From Paracoccaceae bacterium (GTDB lineage Bacteria > Pseudomonadota > Alphaproteobacteria > Rhodobacterales > Rhodobacteraceae): 40,025 nucleotides of DNA. The stretch is from positions 1 through 40,025 of the forward strand of contig JAQWIK010000023.1 in NCBI GenBank assembly GCA_029248915.1, written 5' to 3'. The translations under genes were made by a program, and so were the position numbers. A model generated the notes under the pieces. The model had not been told where the DNA came from. It saw only the letters and a list, made by a program, of their open reading frames with translations, and ran no database searches. Every line of letters begins with the position of its first letter. Position 1 is the stretch's first letter. Positions 25,897 through 36,628 of the stretch are shown in pieces.

Positions 25897-26730
25897 ATGA
25901 AAACACATTCAGAAAATAAATGCTTCGAAGGAATGCAGGGCGTTTATCAGCATTGGTCGAAAGCTTGTGATTGCGAGATGACTTTTGGAATATTCATGCC
26001 GTCAATTGCAATTAGTGAGCACGTCCCTTTAGTTTGGTATTTGTCGGGCTTAACTTGTACGCATGAAAATGCGATGACGAAGGCTGGTGCTCAAGCAGCT
26101 GCGGAAGAGTTTGGCGTAGCCATAGTTTTTCCTGATACATCACCTAGAGGCAGTGCTGTGCCTGATGATGATGACTATGACCTTGGACAGGGCGCAGGAT
26201 TTTATTTAAATGCTACAGAAAAGCCCTGGGTTAGTAACTTCAAAATGTGGGATTATATTACCGTTGATCTAACCGAAATCATAAGTGAAAATTTCAGTGT
26301 TGATATGGCACGGCAGTCGATTATGGGACACTCTATGGGTGGGCATGGTGCGCTAACAATTGGTATGGGAACGCCCGGTCGTTTTAAATCAATTTCTGCC
26401 TTAGCACCTATCTGCAATCCGACAGGATCTGATTGGGGAAGAAAGCAATTGGTAGCCTACCTTGGGAATGATGAACAAACTTGGGTCAAACATGACTCAA
26501 GTATTTTGATGTTAAATGAAGGTTTCGATGGCAAAGTATTAATCGACGTAGGTAGTAAGGATCAATTTATTGATTTGCTTAGACCGGAGACATTAGCTAG
26601 TGCCATGTTTAAAAGGCGTCAGCCGGGTGAATTTAGGATGCAATCTGGTTACGATCACAGTTACTTTTTTGTTTCCACATTCGTCGAGGACCATGTGGCG
26701 TTTCATGCAGATTTATTAAATAATGAATAG
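25897..26730 (+). CDS. fghA: S-formylglutathione hydrolase
   Basis: The enzyme hydrolyses S-formylglutathione to formate and glutathione, completing glutathione-dependent formaldehyde detoxification. The 277-residue esterase-D type fold shows VWYLSGLTCTHENAMTKAG (about 47-65), DTSPRGSAVPDDDDYDLGQGAGFYLNAT (about 80-107), the nucleophile elbow GHSMGGHGAL (near 145), the catalytic Asp near DVGSKDQFID, and His in SGYDHSYFFVSTF. The length is normal. It stands two genes after adhI with an AEC transporter between. Confidence 0.96.
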   Translation: MKTHSENKCFEGMQGVYQHWSKACDCEMTFGIFMPSIAISEHVPLVWYLSGLTCTHENAMTKAGAQAAAEEFGVAIVFPDTSPRGSAVPDDDDYDLGQGAGFYLNATEKPWVSNFKMWDYITVDLTEIISENFSVDMARQSIMGHSMGGHGALTIGMGTPGRFKSISALAPICNPTGSDWGRKQLVAYLGNDEQTWVKHDSSILMLNEGFDGKVLIDVGSKDQFIDLLRPETLASAMFKRRQPGEFRMQSGYDHSYFFVSTFVEDHVAFHADLLNNE

Positions 26731-26788
26731 GAAAAATATTGGATTTCAGAAACAAATCTAAAAAATATTATTTATTCAAAGTTCAGCC

Positions 26789-27241
26789 ATGAAAATTTAT
26801 GTGGATGCTGATGCTTGTCCGGTCAAAAAAGAAATAGAGCGAGTTGCCTCAAGAAATAAAATAGAAGTTTTACTTGTATCAAATGGTGGCTTACGTCCCA
26901 TCTCACACCCGTTTATTCAAAATATATTTGTTTCTACTGATTCAGACGCTGCCGATAAATGGATAGTTGATAACGGTCAATCAAACGATTTGGTTATAAC
27001 TGCTGATATCATTTTGGCTGATAATTGTATTAAAAAGGGGATGTTAGTTTTGAAGCCAAACGGCGAGGAGTTGAACCAGGCCAATATTGGAAATACGCTC
27101 TCCTTGAGAGATTTAAGCTCAGACTTACGAGCAGCTAACCCCTTTTACCAGGGTTCTGGTAAAACCTTTTCAAAACAAGACAAAATTCGCTTTTTAGATA
27201 ATCTTGAGAAAATAATCCGAATTAATAATCAAAAGATTTAG
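26789..27241 (+). CDS. YaiI/YqxD (DUF188) family protein
   Basis: The 150-residue protein begins MKIYVDADACPVKKEIERVA, the signature of the DUF188 family. It also carries VSTDSDAADKWIVDN (48-62), DLVITADIILADNCIKKG (67-84), VLKPNGEELNQANIG and DLRAANPFYQGSGKTFSKQDKIRFLDNLE. The conserved aspartates (D7, D9, D51, D53, D72) suggest a PIN-like nuclease fold, but the cellular role is not established. It lies 58 bases after fghA on the same strand. Confidence 0.9.
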   Translation: MKIYVDADACPVKKEIERVASRNKIEVLLVSNGGLRPISHPFIQNIFVSTDSDAADKWIVDNGQSNDLVITADIILADNCIKKGMLVLKPNGEELNQANIGNTLSLRDLSSDLRAANPFYQGSGKTFSKQDKIRFLDNLEKIIRINNQKI

Positions 27242-27274
27242 ACAACATATAATTTTAATAAGCTCTTTTAATTT

Positions 27275-27303
27275 TTGACTATGACTAAGTTTGCCAGAAT
27301 ATT
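27275..27303 (+). promoter_or_regulatory. Candidate sigma-70 promoter for the ornithine cyclodeaminase-like gene
   Basis: TTGACT (27275-27280) and AATATT (27298-27303) are separated by 17 bases in the AT-rich 138-base spacer before the gene at 27380. Matches to the consensus hexamers are five of six and four of six. Base composition makes chance matches common. Confidence 0.3.
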
Positions 27304-27379
27304 AAAAATTTAAGCATTCATAAGATAAAAATTTGTTTATAAGTTGTGAATATCAATAGTTCAAAATGGAGATACTGAA

Positions 27380-28291
27380 GTGCATATGATATCTTATCAG
27401 GATTGTGATCCTATTCTGAGTTGGAGAGATTTAACTAATGCTATTCAGTTAGGACATGAGCTCAATAAGGCCGAAATATCTGATACATTTTTATATCGTA
27501 GAGACGATACGTTACTCTCGAGATCAGCTTGGATTGATGGTATGGGAATTGCTGTAAAATGCGCAACAATATTTCCTGGTAATAAAAATTTTAAAAAACC
27601 GGCAATAAATGGCGCCGTAAATTTATTTGACGACAAAACTGGTCAATTAAGTGCGGTTATCGATTTTCATTTGGTGACAAAATGGAAGACGGCTGGTGGT
27701 AGTATTCTTGCGGCTAAATTACTGGCCCGACCCAATAGTCGAAATATTTTGATTTTAGGGGCTGGTACTGTTGCTTACACCCTTAGGCAAGCCTATGGCA
27801 ATTTTTTTCCTGATGCTCACTTTTCTGTTTGGAATAGGACCTCAGGGCGTGCGGAAAAATTTGCAGCTAATTTCCCAAACACAATGGCTGTAAATGACTT
27901 AGAAAAGGCTATTTCAAATGCTGATATTATTTCAGCTGCAACCATGTCAAGTGAGCCTTTGATAAACGGAAAATGGTTAAAGCCCGGCCAACATATTGAT
28001 TTAATAGGAGCTTATCGTCCAGATATGCGTGAAGCAGATGATATAACCCTTAAAAGATCAAAGATCTTTGTCGATAGTTTTGAAACCACTATTGATCATA
28101 TAGGTGAATTAAAAATACCTATAGCCTCTGCTGCGATCGAACGTGAAGATGTGTTATCAGACTTTTATAATATTGAGGCATTCCACCGTTCTTCAGATGA
28201 TGAGATTACTCTTTTTAAAAATGGGGGTGGTGCGCATCTAGACTTGATGACAGCGCACTTTATTCTTCAGACGTGGTTGGAAAATAATTGA
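27380..28291 (+). CDS. Ornithine cyclodeaminase / mu-crystallin family protein
   Basis: The 303-residue NAD(P)-binding protein belongs to the ornithine cyclodeaminase family, whose members cyclise ornithine to proline or reduce cyclic imino acids. Lys60 in GMGIAVKCATIFPGN is the family's active-site lysine. The Rossmann motif is ILILGAGTVAYTLRQAY (near 124-140), and DLIGAYRPDMREADD (near 212-226) is the conserved loop. At the usual RTAA position the sequence reads KTAG, with Lys103 replacing Arg, so true ornithine cyclodeaminase activity is uncertain. The start is GTG at 27380 with ggaga eight or so bases upstream; an ATG two codons later is possible. It overlaps the next gene by four bases. 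Confidence 0.8.
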   Translation: MHMISYQDCDPILSWRDLTNAIQLGHELNKAEISDTFLYRRDDTLLSRSAWIDGMGIAVKCATIFPGNKNFKKPAINGAVNLFDDKTGQLSAVIDFHLVTKWKTAGGSILAAKLLARPNSRNILILGAGTVAYTLRQAYGNFFPDAHFSVWNRTSGRAEKFAANFPNTMAVNDLEKAISNADIISAATMSSEPLINGKWLKPGQHIDLIGAYRPDMREADDITLKRSKIFVDSFETTIDHIGELKIPIASAAIEREDVLSDFYNIEAFHRSSDDEITLFKNGGGAHLDLMTAHFILQTWLENN

Positions 28292-29199
28292 TTATAGCTC
28301 TGTTACTTTTTTTTACTTTCTTTGTATTCCCCATACTGAAAGAAGCTACCAAGCAAAAACTGGGAGACAAGGAAAGAAATAATGCCCCTGGTAATTTTGT
28401 AACTTTGTCTAGGGGTGTAGTTCACTATCGTTGGTTTGGAGCTGAAACGGGTGACCTCGTAATTTGCATACACGGATTAACGACGCCCAGTTTTGTATTT
28501 GAGGGTTTGGCAAGTCATTATGCTAATAATGGAAAGCGTGTTTTAGTTTATGACCATTATGGGAGAGGATATTCTGATCGGCCCAAGGCAAAACAAGATA
28601 AAGTTTTTTTTATCAATCAATTAAATGAGCTTTTAAATAAACTTGAAATAAAAGAGCAAAAGTTTGAGTTAGTGGGCTACTCTATGGGAGGGTCGATCGC
28701 AGCTGCGTATGCTGCACACAATCCAGGCAGGCTGAATAAGCTAATTTTAATAGCATCTGCAGGGGCGGGTCATAATCTTGGAGTTTCAGCTAAAGTAGCA
28801 AAAATCCCATTTATTGGGTGGGTGTTATTTTCAATATTCTTTGGATTGCAACACGCGCGCTCAACTAAAATAGATACAGGCTTCAAAAGTTCTGTTCCAA
28901 AAGTTGCTGAGCGGCAATTGAATGAATTGCGTTATAGGGGATTTGTGCCGTCAGTTTTGGCAAGTATAAAAGGTATTTTGTCTAACGATAATTATGATGA
29001 CCATAAAGCTTTGCGAGATGCCGATTTTGAAATTCTGGCCTTTTGGGGTGATTGTGACACAGTGGTTCCAATCTCAAATAAAGAGGTGCTTTCCAGTTGG
29101 AATTCTAGGATAAATAATATCGTTATACGTGATGGGTCCCATTCGCTTCCTTTCTCTCACACGAAAGAAATTACAGATGCTATAAATCTAATCGGTTAA
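28288..29199 (+). CDS. Alpha/beta hydrolase with N-terminal membrane anchor
   Basis: The 303-residue protein starts with one hydrophobic segment (IIALLLFFTFFVFPIL), followed by an alpha/beta-hydrolase fold. VICIHGLTTPSFVFEGLA carries the oxyanion-hole HG, YDHYGRGYSDRP follows, the nucleophile is Ser in VGYSMGGSIAAAYAA (near 133), the acid is Asp in FWGDCDTVVPI and the base is His in RDGSHSLPFSH. The start is a TTG that overlaps the stop of the cyclodeaminase-like gene by four bases, implying translational coupling. The natural substrate is unknown; lipases and C-C bond hydrolases share this pattern. Confidence 0.82.
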   Translation: MIIALLLFFTFFVFPILKEATKQKLGDKERNNAPGNFVTLSRGVVHYRWFGAETGDLVICIHGLTTPSFVFEGLASHYANNGKRVLVYDHYGRGYSDRPKAKQDKVFFINQLNELLNKLEIKEQKFELVGYSMGGSIAAAYAAHNPGRLNKLILIASAGAGHNLGVSAKVAKIPFIGWVLFSIFFGLQHARSTKIDTGFKSSVPKVAERQLNELRYRGFVPSVLASIKGILSNDNYDDHKALRDADFEILAFWGDCDTVVPISNKEVLSSWNSRINNIVIRDGSHSLPFSHTKEITDAINLIG

Positions 29200-29283
29200 A
29201 ATTTTATTGCTTCAATAAATGTTGAGTAGACTAAGTTATGCGTTTAATGACAGTAGTCCAAATGTTTAGGCCAAAATGGTAAA

Positions 29284-30357
29284 ATGAAAAAGCTTACGGA
29301 TACATATAATCAAATGATTTCTGACGGATCTCTTGAAGATGATCTAGGGCAAAGAATAATATTGAAGGAACTTGAAAAAGTTAACCATGGGATTTCGAGA
29401 AGCAAAGCCAAATCACTTTTCTTTAAAAAGATTGATGATTTCAAAGGCGTATATATTTGGGGTGGTGTAGGATGTGGTAAGTCCATGCTTATGGACTTAT
29501 TTGTGAAAAATCTTTTGGTTCCCAATCGCCGAGTCCATTTTCATGCGTTTATGCAAGAAATTCATGCATCTTTGCATAACGCTCGTGGTTCAGGAACAAA
29601 GGATCCATTAACTGTAGTTGCTAACAAAGTAATCAAAAATTTTAGAGTTTTAGCTTTGGATGAAATGCAGATAAAAGATATTACGGATGCTATGATCGTT
29701 GGAAGATTATTTACGCTGCTCTTAGATGGGGGAGTACAGATCGTAACAACTTCAAACAGAGTGCCATCGGACCTATATAAAGATGGCTTAAATCGGCAGT
29801 TATTTTTACCGTTTATAGCCCTGATAGAAAGTCAGTTAAATATTTTAAATTTGCCAAGTAAAACTGATTATAGAAAAAACAGGCTCCGTGGAACTCCTGT
29901 TTATTTTAATCTACAAGATACGAAAGCAAAAAATAAGTTGGACAATCTTTGGGAAGAGTTGTCAGGTGATGAAAATCAAGATTTTCATCTCATAGTAAAT
30001 AAAAGAAAAATAAAATTTCCTTTTTATTCAAACGGTGTCGCCAAGTTTACTTTTTTTGAGCTTTGTAGGGAAAATCGAGGCCCAGCGGATTTTTTGGCAA
30101 TAGTTGATAACGTGAGAGTTCTTATCGTTGAAAACGTCCCTCAATTGGGCAGGTCCAATTTTAATGAAGCTAAACGTTTTGTTACGTTAATCGATACTAT
30201 TTATGAGGCTGGTATTGTATTCATATGCTCTGCCGCTGCTGAACCAGAATATCTTTATTTGGAGGGCGAGGGTGTTTTTGAGTTTGAGAGAACAGTGAGC
30301 CGACTAAATGAAATGCAGTCTGACAGTTGGGGCAAAAAACTTATTCTGTCTCCATAA
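29284..30357 (+). CDS. zapE: Cell division protein ZapE (AFG1-like ATPase)
   Basis: ZapE is an AAA+-type ATPase of the AFG1 family that acts at the division ring in gammaproteobacteria; mitochondrial relatives help with respiratory-complex quality control. The 357-residue protein has Walker A GGVGCGKS (60-67), VHFHAFMQEIHASLH (near 80-94), Walker B VLALDEMQIKDITDAMIVGRLF (near 122-143), TTSNRVPSDLYKDGLNRQLFLPFI (near 157-180) and a C-terminal DTIYEAGIVFICSAAAEPEYL. The order of motifs and the length are typical. A strong hairpin follows its stop codon. Confidence 0.93.
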   Translation: MKKLTDTYNQMISDGSLEDDLGQRIILKELEKVNHGISRSKAKSLFFKKIDDFKGVYIWGGVGCGKSMLMDLFVKNLLVPNRRVHFHAFMQEIHASLHNARGSGTKDPLTVVANKVIKNFRVLALDEMQIKDITDAMIVGRLFTLLLDGGVQIVTTSNRVPSDLYKDGLNRQLFLPFIALIESQLNILNLPSKTDYRKNRLRGTPVYFNLQDTKAKNKLDNLWEELSGDENQDFHLIVNKRKIKFPFYSNGVAKFTFFELCRENRGPADFLAIVDNVRVLIVENVPQLGRSNFNEAKRFVTLIDTIYEAGIVFICSAAAEPEYLYLEGEGVFEFERTVSRLNEMQSDSWGKKLILSP

Positions 30358-30362
30358 AGTAT

Positions 30363-30389
30363 AAGGCTCAGTCTATATGACTGAGCCTT
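30363..30389 (+). terminator. Terminator hairpin after zapE
   Basis: A perfect 10-bp stem (aaggctcagt/actgagcctt, 7-base loop) starts 6 bases after the zapE stop. The T-tract after it is short (ttt), so termination efficiency is uncertain, but position and stem strength support the call. The remaining bases to the folC stop at 30517 contain nothing I can identify. Confidence 0.7.
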
Positions 30390-30516
30390 TGCCTGTATAA
30401 AACCGCGTTATCCCAAGTTATATTTCTTTAGGTTTAATGCAGCGTTGCTCTATTAATGACAAATTGATTCGAATCAGTCAACATAAGTGATTCGTTTTTT
30501 AAGGTTTTTTTTGAAA

Positions 30517-31791
30517 TTATTGGTTTTCGCCGAGTATTTGACCAGCTAAATACAGCGATCCACAGATTAAAACCCGACAATCGGGAAATTGATTAGCCAC
30601 GAATTGAACTCCCTCAGAGATCGAAGTAAAGCTCTTGGAATTTATCCCCAATTCATTTGCACTTTTAGCTGTTTCCTCAGCAGTTAATGTATTTTGTTCA
30701 TTTGGAATGCTCACAGCCGCTAGGAATTTCACTAAATTTGATAATGGAGAAAGATATCCCGCGACATCTTTTGTTTTTAGCATGCCACAAATTAAAACGA
30801 TTTGTTTTTTATTTTGAGTAGATAAGTAATTTGCCAATGCTTTTCCAGCAGCAGGGTTATGCCCACCATCTAGCCAAACATCTGAATGACCAAGTGTAGC
30901 AAGTATTGGTCCAGTACTCAGTTTTTGCATGCGTGCTGGCCATTTCGCTTTGGAAACCGCTCCATAAAAAGCTTCTTTTCTTCCTGTCAACTGGGTTAGA
31001 GCCGCAATAGCTATACCTGCATTCTGAATTTGATGTGTTCCTAAGAGATTTGGTAACGGTAGCTCAATTGTTGTGGTTTGATCCTCATATAAAATACTAT
31101 CGCCTGTTTGTTTGATGCGCCACTGCTGTCCCTCAGCTAAAATTGGAGCTTTTTGTTCTAATGCTTTTTCAGTTATTACCTGAAGTGCATTTTTATCTTG
31201 TTTTCCTATAATAATTGGGCAAAAAGGCTTTATTATACCTGCTTTTTCGGCTGCGATTTTTTTAACAGTGTTTCCCAAGAATTGTTCATGGTCGATTGAG
31301 ACTGGCGTAATGACAGTGAGAGCAGGATGTGCAATAACATTTGTAGCATCTAATCTTCCGCCTAACCCTACTTCCAGCAAAACATAGTCTGCATGTTTGC
31401 GCGACATCGCCAAGATGGCGGCACAAGTGGTGATTTCAAAATATGTTATAGGTCGATCTTTATTTGCTGAATAACATTCATTTAAAATCTCAGTTAAGTC
31501 ATTTTCATCTATAAAATTATCGTTTAGTTGAATACGTTCGTGGAACCGAACTAAATGAGGTGACGTGTACGCATGAGTTTTTAGACCAATTTGATTAAGT
31601 CCTGCCCGTAGCATTGATAGTGTGCTACCTTTCCCATTTGTTCCAGCAATATGAATAACTTTGGGAAGATTATTTTGGGGATTACCCAAAGCCTCAAGAA
31701 GGGACCATACACGATCCAGAGTTAAATCGATAACTTTTGGATGCAAAGTCATCATACGATTTAAAATGAAATCAGAACTTAAATTTCTCAT
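30517..31791 (-). CDS. folC: Bifunctional folylpolyglutamate synthase / dihydrofolate synthase
   Basis: FolC joins glutamate to dihydropteroate and then lengthens the glutamate tail of folates. The Mur-ligase-like ATP site is VIHIAGTNGKGSTLSML (near 45-61). Further marks are TSPHLVRFHERIQLN (near 76-90), YFEITTCAAILAMSR, LLEVGLGGRLDATNVI (near 140-155), ITPVSIDHEQFLGNTVKKIAAEKAGIIK (near 163-190) and DVWLDGGHNPAAGKAL near residue 305. The 424 residues are standard. It starts 13 bases after accD on the same strand, the usual alphaproteobacterial accD-folC pair. Confidence 0.95.
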   Translation of the reverse strand: MRNLSSDFILNRMMTLHPKVIDLTLDRVWSLLEALGNPQNNLPKVIHIAGTNGKGSTLSMLRAGLNQIGLKTHAYTSPHLVRFHERIQLNDNFIDENDLTEILNECYSANKDRPITYFEITTCAAILAMSRKHADYVLLEVGLGGRLDATNVIAHPALTVITPVSIDHEQFLGNTVKKIAAEKAGIIKPFCPIIIGKQDKNALQVITEKALEQKAPILAEGQQWRIKQTGDSILYEDQTTTIELPLPNLLGTHQIQNAGIAIAALTQLTGRKEAFYGAVSKAKWPARMQKLSTGPILATLGHSDVWLDGGHNPAAGKALANYLSTQNKKQIVLICGMLKTKDVAGYLSPLSNLVKFLAAVSIPNEQNTLTAEETAKSANELGINSKSFTSISEGVQFVANQFPDCRVLICGSLYLAGQILGENQ

Positions 31792-31804
31792 TTTTTGGAC
31801 GATT

Positions 31805-32698
31805 TTAAGTTTCTAACTTTGGTGAAGGTAAATCACCCTTTATTTGCGGTGAATTATTGGTGAGTAGGCGGATAATTGTAATTAATTCATCGCGCATTTC
31901 TAATCTAGAAGTTACGCGGTCCAACATTCCATGATCTAACAGATATTCAGCTCGTTGAAATCCTTCTGGTAATTTCTCTCGGATAGTTTGCTCGATGACC
32001 CTAGGCCCAGCAAAGCAAATCAACGCGTTCGGCTCAGCAATATGAACATCTCCAAGCATAGCGTAAGATGCGGTAACACCTCCGGTTGTTGGATGGGTTA
32101 AAACTACAATATAGGGCAGTTTTGCTTCTTTGAGCATTTGTATTGCGACGGTCGTTCTCGGCATTTGCATTAAACTTAAAATGCCTTCTTGCATTCGTGC
32201 ACCACCAGCTGCTGAAAATAAAACTAAAGGACGTTTAAGCTCAACAGCACGCTCAGCAGCTTTAACGATAGCGTTGCCAACATACATACCCATTGAACCA
32301 CCCATAAAGGAAAAATCCTGAGCTGCTATTACTACTGGAGTTCTGCCCATCTCACCTTCTGCAATTAACATAGCCTCTGTCTCACCTGTCGTTTTTTGAG
32401 CAGATTTCATACGGTCAGGGTACTTTTTTTGATCCTTAAATTGCAGTGGATCAATAATTGGTTTGGGAACCTTTATCTCTACAAAAATTCCTCCATCGAA
32501 TAAACTCCCAAATCTGTCTCGAGGTGTGATCGGCATGTGATGGCCACACTCAGTACAGACATTTAGGTTCTCGCTAAGTTCGCGGTGGAAAAGCATGGTG
32601 CCGCATGAGGTGCATTTGGACCATAGATTATCTGGGGTTTCCCGCCTTGAAAAAATCGAATTTATTCTTGGGCGAACGTAATTACTAATCCAGTTCAT
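31805..32698 (-). CDS. accD: Acetyl-CoA carboxylase carboxyltransferase subunit beta
   Basis: AccD is the zinc-carrying beta subunit of the carboxyltransferase that makes malonyl-CoA for fatty-acid synthesis. The N-terminal zinc ribbon is complete: CTSCGTMLF and CTECGHHMPI give the four cysteines (about residues 27-52). The crotonase-like core shows GEMGRTPVVIAAQDFSFMGGSMG (about 114-136), LFSAAGGARMQEGILSLMQM (near 157-176) and THPTTGGVTASYAMLGD. The length of 297 is typical. gggaaa precedes the ATG. The 178-base spacer to the divergent CPBP gene has no other feature that I can support. Confidence 0.97.
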   Translation of the reverse strand: MNWISNYVRPRINSIFSRRETPDNLWSKCTSCGTMLFHRELSENLNVCTECGHHMPITPRDRFGSLFDGGIFVEIKVPKPIIDPLQFKDQKKYPDRMKSAQKTTGETEAMLIAEGEMGRTPVVIAAQDFSFMGGSMGMYVGNAIVKAAERAVELKRPLVLFSAAGGARMQEGILSLMQMPRTTVAIQMLKEAKLPYIVVLTHPTTGGVTASYAMLGDVHIAEPNALICFAGPRVIEQTIREKLPEGFQRAEYLLDHGMLDRVTSRLEMRDELITIIRLLTNNSPQIKGDLPSPKLET

Positions 32699-32876
32699 TA
32701 TTTTCCCATGCGATACAACTTAACCACTTACAATCTTAAGCAGGTTGCTTCAAAAATGCAATTACCGTACAGGCACTTCTAGTGACAAAGTCAAAAAATT
32801 ATTAAAAATTTTATAGACATAGATGAAACAAGGTATTTAAGTGCACTAAGGCCTATTTCTGCGTATAGAGATTAAC

Positions 32877-33782
32877 ATGAGAAGCATATTTTTTCAAGTT
32901 AAGCACGAATTTCCGACGTGGAAAATCGTGTTAGGTTTTTTCATAATTTCCGTTTTTTATGTTCTTGGTTCATTTGCGATCGGTCTGATTTGTTCAAGTG
33001 CCAGTTTCTGTACCTTTTCTACCGGCTTAGGCAGAACACCTTTATCCCTTCTTTTTGTGCTTTTTAGCTTTGTACCTATTTGGATTGGTGTTTGGGTGGC
33101 TATGAAATTCATTCACAATGTTCCAATGAAAGAGCTTTTTGGTTCTTTTGGAAAATTAGACTTTCAACTTTTGTTAAAGGGTTTTTTTGTAATGCTGGTT
33201 TTGGGTATCAGCATTGAAAGTGTACTTCAATTTATACCAGTGGTCAGTGATTTCATTTACTATGAACCAAATCAAGTTTTATTTTTATCTGATTGGGTTA
33301 AATGGCTTCTGCCAGTGATACTTTTTATTTTTGTTCAATCAGCTGCTGAGGAGCTTATTTTTCGAGGTTATTTGCTACAAATAATATGGTCGAAAAGTGC
33401 CAGCTATTTGTATGCTGTTATTTGCCCCTCTCTAATTTTCGGCCTTCTGCATTTTGATGCTCAGTCATACGGGGCTAACGCGTGGTTTTATTGTTTTAAT
33501 ACTTTTGTCGTAGGTTGCCTACTCTGTCTTGCTACACTTCATACGGGAAATATAGCTTTAGCTTTTGGCCTTCATTGGGGTGGAAATACAGTTTCCCTGG
33601 TTTTTTTTGGTGTCCATGGGAATTTAGATGGGATGGCGTTATGGTTAACATTTCTAGACCCAAAATCTGGAGCTATGGGCATAGCTTTGATTATCTCTAC
33701 CATTTTTATGATTTTAATTTATTCTTTTTGGGCGTTGTTTTATTTTAGTAGTTTTTTACCAACCTTTAGGGTTAAAGAATAA
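32877..33782 (+). CDS. CPBP family intramembrane metalloprotease (Rce1-like)
   Basis: The 301-residue protein has about eight hydrophobic segments and the abortive-infection/CPBP signature: SAAEELIFRGYLLQ (near 157-170, Glu-Glu-x-x-x-Arg), FGLLHFDAQ (near 195-203) and FGLHWGGN (near 232-239). These supply the glutamates and histidines of the membrane-embedded active site. Eukaryotic relatives cut prenylated proteins; bacterial targets are mostly unknown. The lipoprotein gene follows 19 bases after its stop and may be co-expressed. Confidence 0.9.
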   Translation: MRSIFFQVKHEFPTWKIVLGFFIISVFYVLGSFAIGLICSSASFCTFSTGLGRTPLSLLFVLFSFVPIWIGVWVAMKFIHNVPMKELFGSFGKLDFQLLLKGFFVMLVLGISIESVLQFIPVVSDFIYYEPNQVLFLSDWVKWLLPVILFIFVQSAAEELIFRGYLLQIIWSKSASYLYAVICPSLIFGLLHFDAQSYGANAWFYCFNTFVVGCLLCLATLHTGNIALAFGLHWGGNTVSLVFFGVHGNLDGMALWLTFLDPKSGAMGIALIISTIFMILIYSFWALFYFSSFLPTFRVKE

Positions 33783-33801
33783 AAGTTATGACTTGATTTT
33801 A

Positions 33802-34467
33802 ATGAACCGATTTTTACTCATCACAATGTTAATCTTTGTATCTGGCTGTGCCAGTGATTTTGGCTTTCAGGGTCAATCTCACAACATTGTTTCCACCTCA
33901 GAATTTAAGTTTAAATCTGGAATATCGGGGAATGTTCCTCCAGGCCTTTGCCAAATAAAACAACTAAAGTCGGAAAGGGATGGTTACGGCATTGTATTTT
34001 TTTCGAATTGTAATCGCGATACTAAAAATAAATCACTTGTAACATTAACTTATTTGAATTTGGGTCAAACTCAAAATGTAGGTTTGTTTTCCAAAGATGA
34101 ATTTAATAATTCATTTGCTAGTTTTCAAAAGCATGATGCCTTGAACCCAATGATTGATCAAAAGTCTCTGCGTATTCTGCGAGTTAAAGAAAATTATATT
34201 TTGATGGCAAACTATTATGTTCCAAAAGGTAAAAATTTACCAAATTTTAGAGCAAAAGCTTACCTAAACTCCATTATGCTGTCTGTTAAAATTCCTAAAA
34301 ACCTGTCTTCGGTCAAGATAAACTTTTATGAGAACGTAGACACTATTCCAAGACCAAGAAAAAGACCTTCTGCCAAAGTTCTCAAAAATCGATCCTTGGA
34401 AAAAGTAAATTTTAACGACAGGGAAGATCCCATCCCAATACCAAGAAAACGGCCTTTAATATTTTAA
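33802..34467 (+). CDS. Lipoprotein of unknown function with a duplicated Pro/Arg-rich C-terminal motif
   Basis: From the ATG at 33802 the protein has 221 residues with a lipoprotein signal ending in VSGCAS (lipidated Cys15). A TTG three codons upstream is an alternative but weakens the signal peptide. The middle (about 30-170) is predicted beta-rich, including a segment reading ILRVKENYILMANYYVP. I do not recognise it. The C-terminus holds two copies of an 18-residue unit ending PRKRP (residues 172-189 and 201-218). It follows a membrane protease gene by 19 bases. An envelope location is expected; the basic tail could contact lipid headgroups, nucleic acid or a partner, but this is inference only. 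Confidence 0.75.
   Translation: MNRFLLITMLIFVSGCASDFGFQGQSHNIVSTSEFKFKSGISGNVPPGLCQIKQLKSERDGYGIVFFSNCNRDTKNKSLVTLTYLNLGQTQNVGLFSKDEFNNSFASFQKHDALNPMIDQKSLRILRVKENYILMANYYVPKGKNLPNFRAKAYLNSIMLSVKIPKNLSSVKINFYENVDTIPRPRKRPSAKVLKNRSLEKVNFNDREDPIPIPRKRPLIF
34315..34455 (+). repeat. Two imperfect 54-base repeats in the lipoprotein tail
   Basis: Bases 34315-34368 and 34402-34455 encode two 18-residue units with the shared pattern K-[IV]-N-F-x(4)-D-x-I-P-x-P-R-K-R-P, separated by 11 residues. Their nucleotide sequences have diverged clearly, so the duplication is old and has been kept at the protein level. Confidence 0.75.
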
Positions 34468-34509
34468 TATCATTTTTTTTGTTTATATAATGTGATGCGT
34501 TATATTTGA

Positions 34510-36600
<2,091 letters not shown>

Positions 36601-36628
36601 GAAAATTTGCCATGAAATCATGGATTGC

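Noticed and set aside
33515-33748. Overlapping 77-codon frame inside the CPBP protease gene
   Set aside because: Same strand but different frame within a gene whose catalytic motifs are intact; it has no independent support.
36610-36623. Six-bp inverted repeat (ccatga/tcatgg) between the convergent fadH and OmpA-like genes
   Set aside because: The loop is only two bases and no T-tract follows on either strand, so a terminator call is not supported.
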